Shown: positions 13,586-14,540 of the stretch, piece after piece
Position numbering within the stretch: position 1 is the first letter of the stretch
How the letters are laid out: each line of letters opens with the position of its first letter
Origin: an uncultured Bacteroidales bacterium
Lineage (GTDB): Bacteria > Bacteroidota > Bacteroidia > Bacteroidales > UBA932
Length of the DNA: 14,540 bases
Assembly (NCBI GenBank): GCA_905235775.1
Contig: CAJOMY010000044.1
Location: 535-15,074, forward strand
Reading direction: 5' to 3'
Translations under genes and position numbers: made by a program
Notes under the pieces: generated by a model
Told to the model about the DNA's origin: nothing
Database searches by the model: none
What the model saw: only the letters and a program-made list of their open reading frames with translations

Positions 13586-14540
13586 ATGGCAGGACGCAAG
13601 GATATACTTCTGGGCAAGCTCCGCGGCGGCGAGCCGCTGAGCGGCGGCGAGCAGTTCAATCTCACCCTCCTGCTTGCGTGGCCGTCGATCCTGGCGCAGC
13701 TGGCCATGTGCCTGATGAGCTATATCGATGCGGCGATGGTGGGCCGGCTGGGCTCCGCGCAGGCCGCCTCCATCGGCCTGGTGAGCACGACCACCTGGAT
13801 CTTCGGCAGTTTCTGTTATGCCACCGCTTCCGGATTCAGCGTCCAGGTCGCGCACCGATGCGGAGCGAAGGATTTCCCCGGCGCCCGGCAGGTCTTCCGC
13901 CACGGGATCGTGGTGGCGATGGGCGTGAGCCTGCTGCTGTGCCTGCTCGCCGTGGCCATTCACGGGGGCCTGCCGCATTGGCTGGGCGGTTCGCCGGAGA
14001 TCGTGGACGACGCGTCGGCCTATTTCCTGATCTATGCCCTGTTCCTGCCCCTGCTCCAGCTGACGGTTTTCTGCGAGGCGTCGCTGATCGCCAGCGGCAA
14101 CGTGAAGGTGCCGGGCATCCTGGGCATCGCGATGTGCGGGCTGGACGTGGTGTTCAACTACCTCTTTATCTTTGTCTTCCACATGGGCACAGCAGGAGCC
14201 GCCTACGGCACCCTCATGGCCTATACCATCACCATGACCCTTATGTTCTACTTCATGGCGGTGCACGACCACCAGTTGCGTTTCGCCCTCGACACCGAAC
14301 TGCTGGGCCGATGGGACTGGTCGCGCTACATCCCCAGCAAGCGCACCCTGCTCAAGGCCTTCACCATCGGCTCGCCCATCAGTTTGGAGCGAGGTGTGAT
14401 GTGTGGTGCACAGATAGCCATCACGGGCATCATTGCCCCTTTGGGTTCAGTAGCCCTTGCCGCCAACACCTTCGGCATCAACATCGAGAGCCTCTGCTAT
14501 ATGCCTGGCTACGGCATCTCAGAGGCAGCCACCACCCTTG
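13586..14540 (+). CDS. MATE family multidrug/sodium antiporter, C-terminus cut off by the window edge
   Basis: Inner-membrane cation-coupled efflux transporter of the MATE family (NorM/DinF-like). Some 318 codons are present of a usual 440-460, with no stop. Family features include an N-terminal WPSILAQLAMCLMSYIDAAMVGRLG (start of helix 1 and the D-x-x-MVGRLG loop, residues about 32-56), EASLIASGNVKVPG (about 172-185), GTAGAAYGT and a second-half repeat start at SPISLERGVM. ATG 13586 gives MAGRKDILLGKL and is placed by the -7 box just upstream. Substrate unknown. Codon use becomes less GC-rich towards the window edge. Confidence 0.92.
   Translation, partial: MAGRKDILLGKLRGGEPLSGGEQFNLTLLLAWPSILAQLAMCLMSYIDAAMVGRLGSAQAASIGLVSTTTWIFGSFCYATASGFSVQVAHRCGAKDFPGARQVFRHGIVVAMGVSLLLCLLAVAIHGGLPHWLGGSPEIVDDASAYFLIYALFLPLLQLTVFCEASLIASGNVKVPGILGIAMCGLDVVFNYLFIFVFHMGTAGAAYGTLMAYTITMTLMFYFMAVHDHQLRFALDTELLGRWDWSRYIPSKRTLLKAFTIGSPISLERGVMCGAQIAITGIIAPLGSVALAANTFGINIESLCYMPGYGISEAATTL

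Overview
The window is about 14.5 kb of GC-rich, gene-dense bacterial DNA with no rRNA, tRNA, CRISPR array or insertion sequence that I can see. It looks like a high-GC member of the Bacteroidales. The reasons are TAnnTTTG-type -7 promoter motifs upstream of several genes, weak A-rich ribosome binding regions, a cobalamin riboswitch in front of a TonB-dependent receptor, and protein families typical of gut or rumen Bacteroidetes. The genus cannot be fixed from this sequence.

Region 1 (1-3363, minus strand) is a cobalamin-riboswitch operon. The riboswitch (about 3320-3203) is followed by a BtuB-like TonB-dependent receptor, a shortened FecCD/BtuC-like permease and a cation diffusion facilitator that runs off the left edge. 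No binding protein or ATPase gene is visible. The permease lacks the N-terminal helix region and most of the segment that contacts the ATPase in BtuC. This is the most unusual part of the window.

Region 2 (3363-4703, plus) is a predicted lipoprotein acid phosphatase of the branch-2 histidine phosphatase family, divergent from the riboswitch operon. The two promoters overlap as an inverted repeat.

Region 3 (4804-7066, plus) is an operon-like set: an NfeD/YuaF-like membrane protein, a flotillin and a small YozG-like helix-turn-helix protein. It converges on a radical SAM gene (7071-7826, minus).

Region 4 (7935-13405) is a purine cluster: purC and purB on plus, then an outer-membrane beta-barrel gene split by a one-base frameshift, then convergent purA on minus. 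PurC and PurA attach aspartate to a purine precursor and PurB removes fumarate from both products, so the three enzymes of this succinyl chemistry sit together. A 108-bp imperfect inverted repeat lies between purC and purB. The beta-barrel gene and purA share one CTAG as both stop codons.

Region 5 (13406-14540) holds the divergent purA/MATE promoter region and the first 318 codons of a MATE efflux transporter that runs off the right edge.

Most of the content is ordinary core metabolism. The best leads are the degenerate riboswitch-controlled permease next to a cation exporter, the purC-purB inverted repeat, and a set of possibly leaderless mRNAs.
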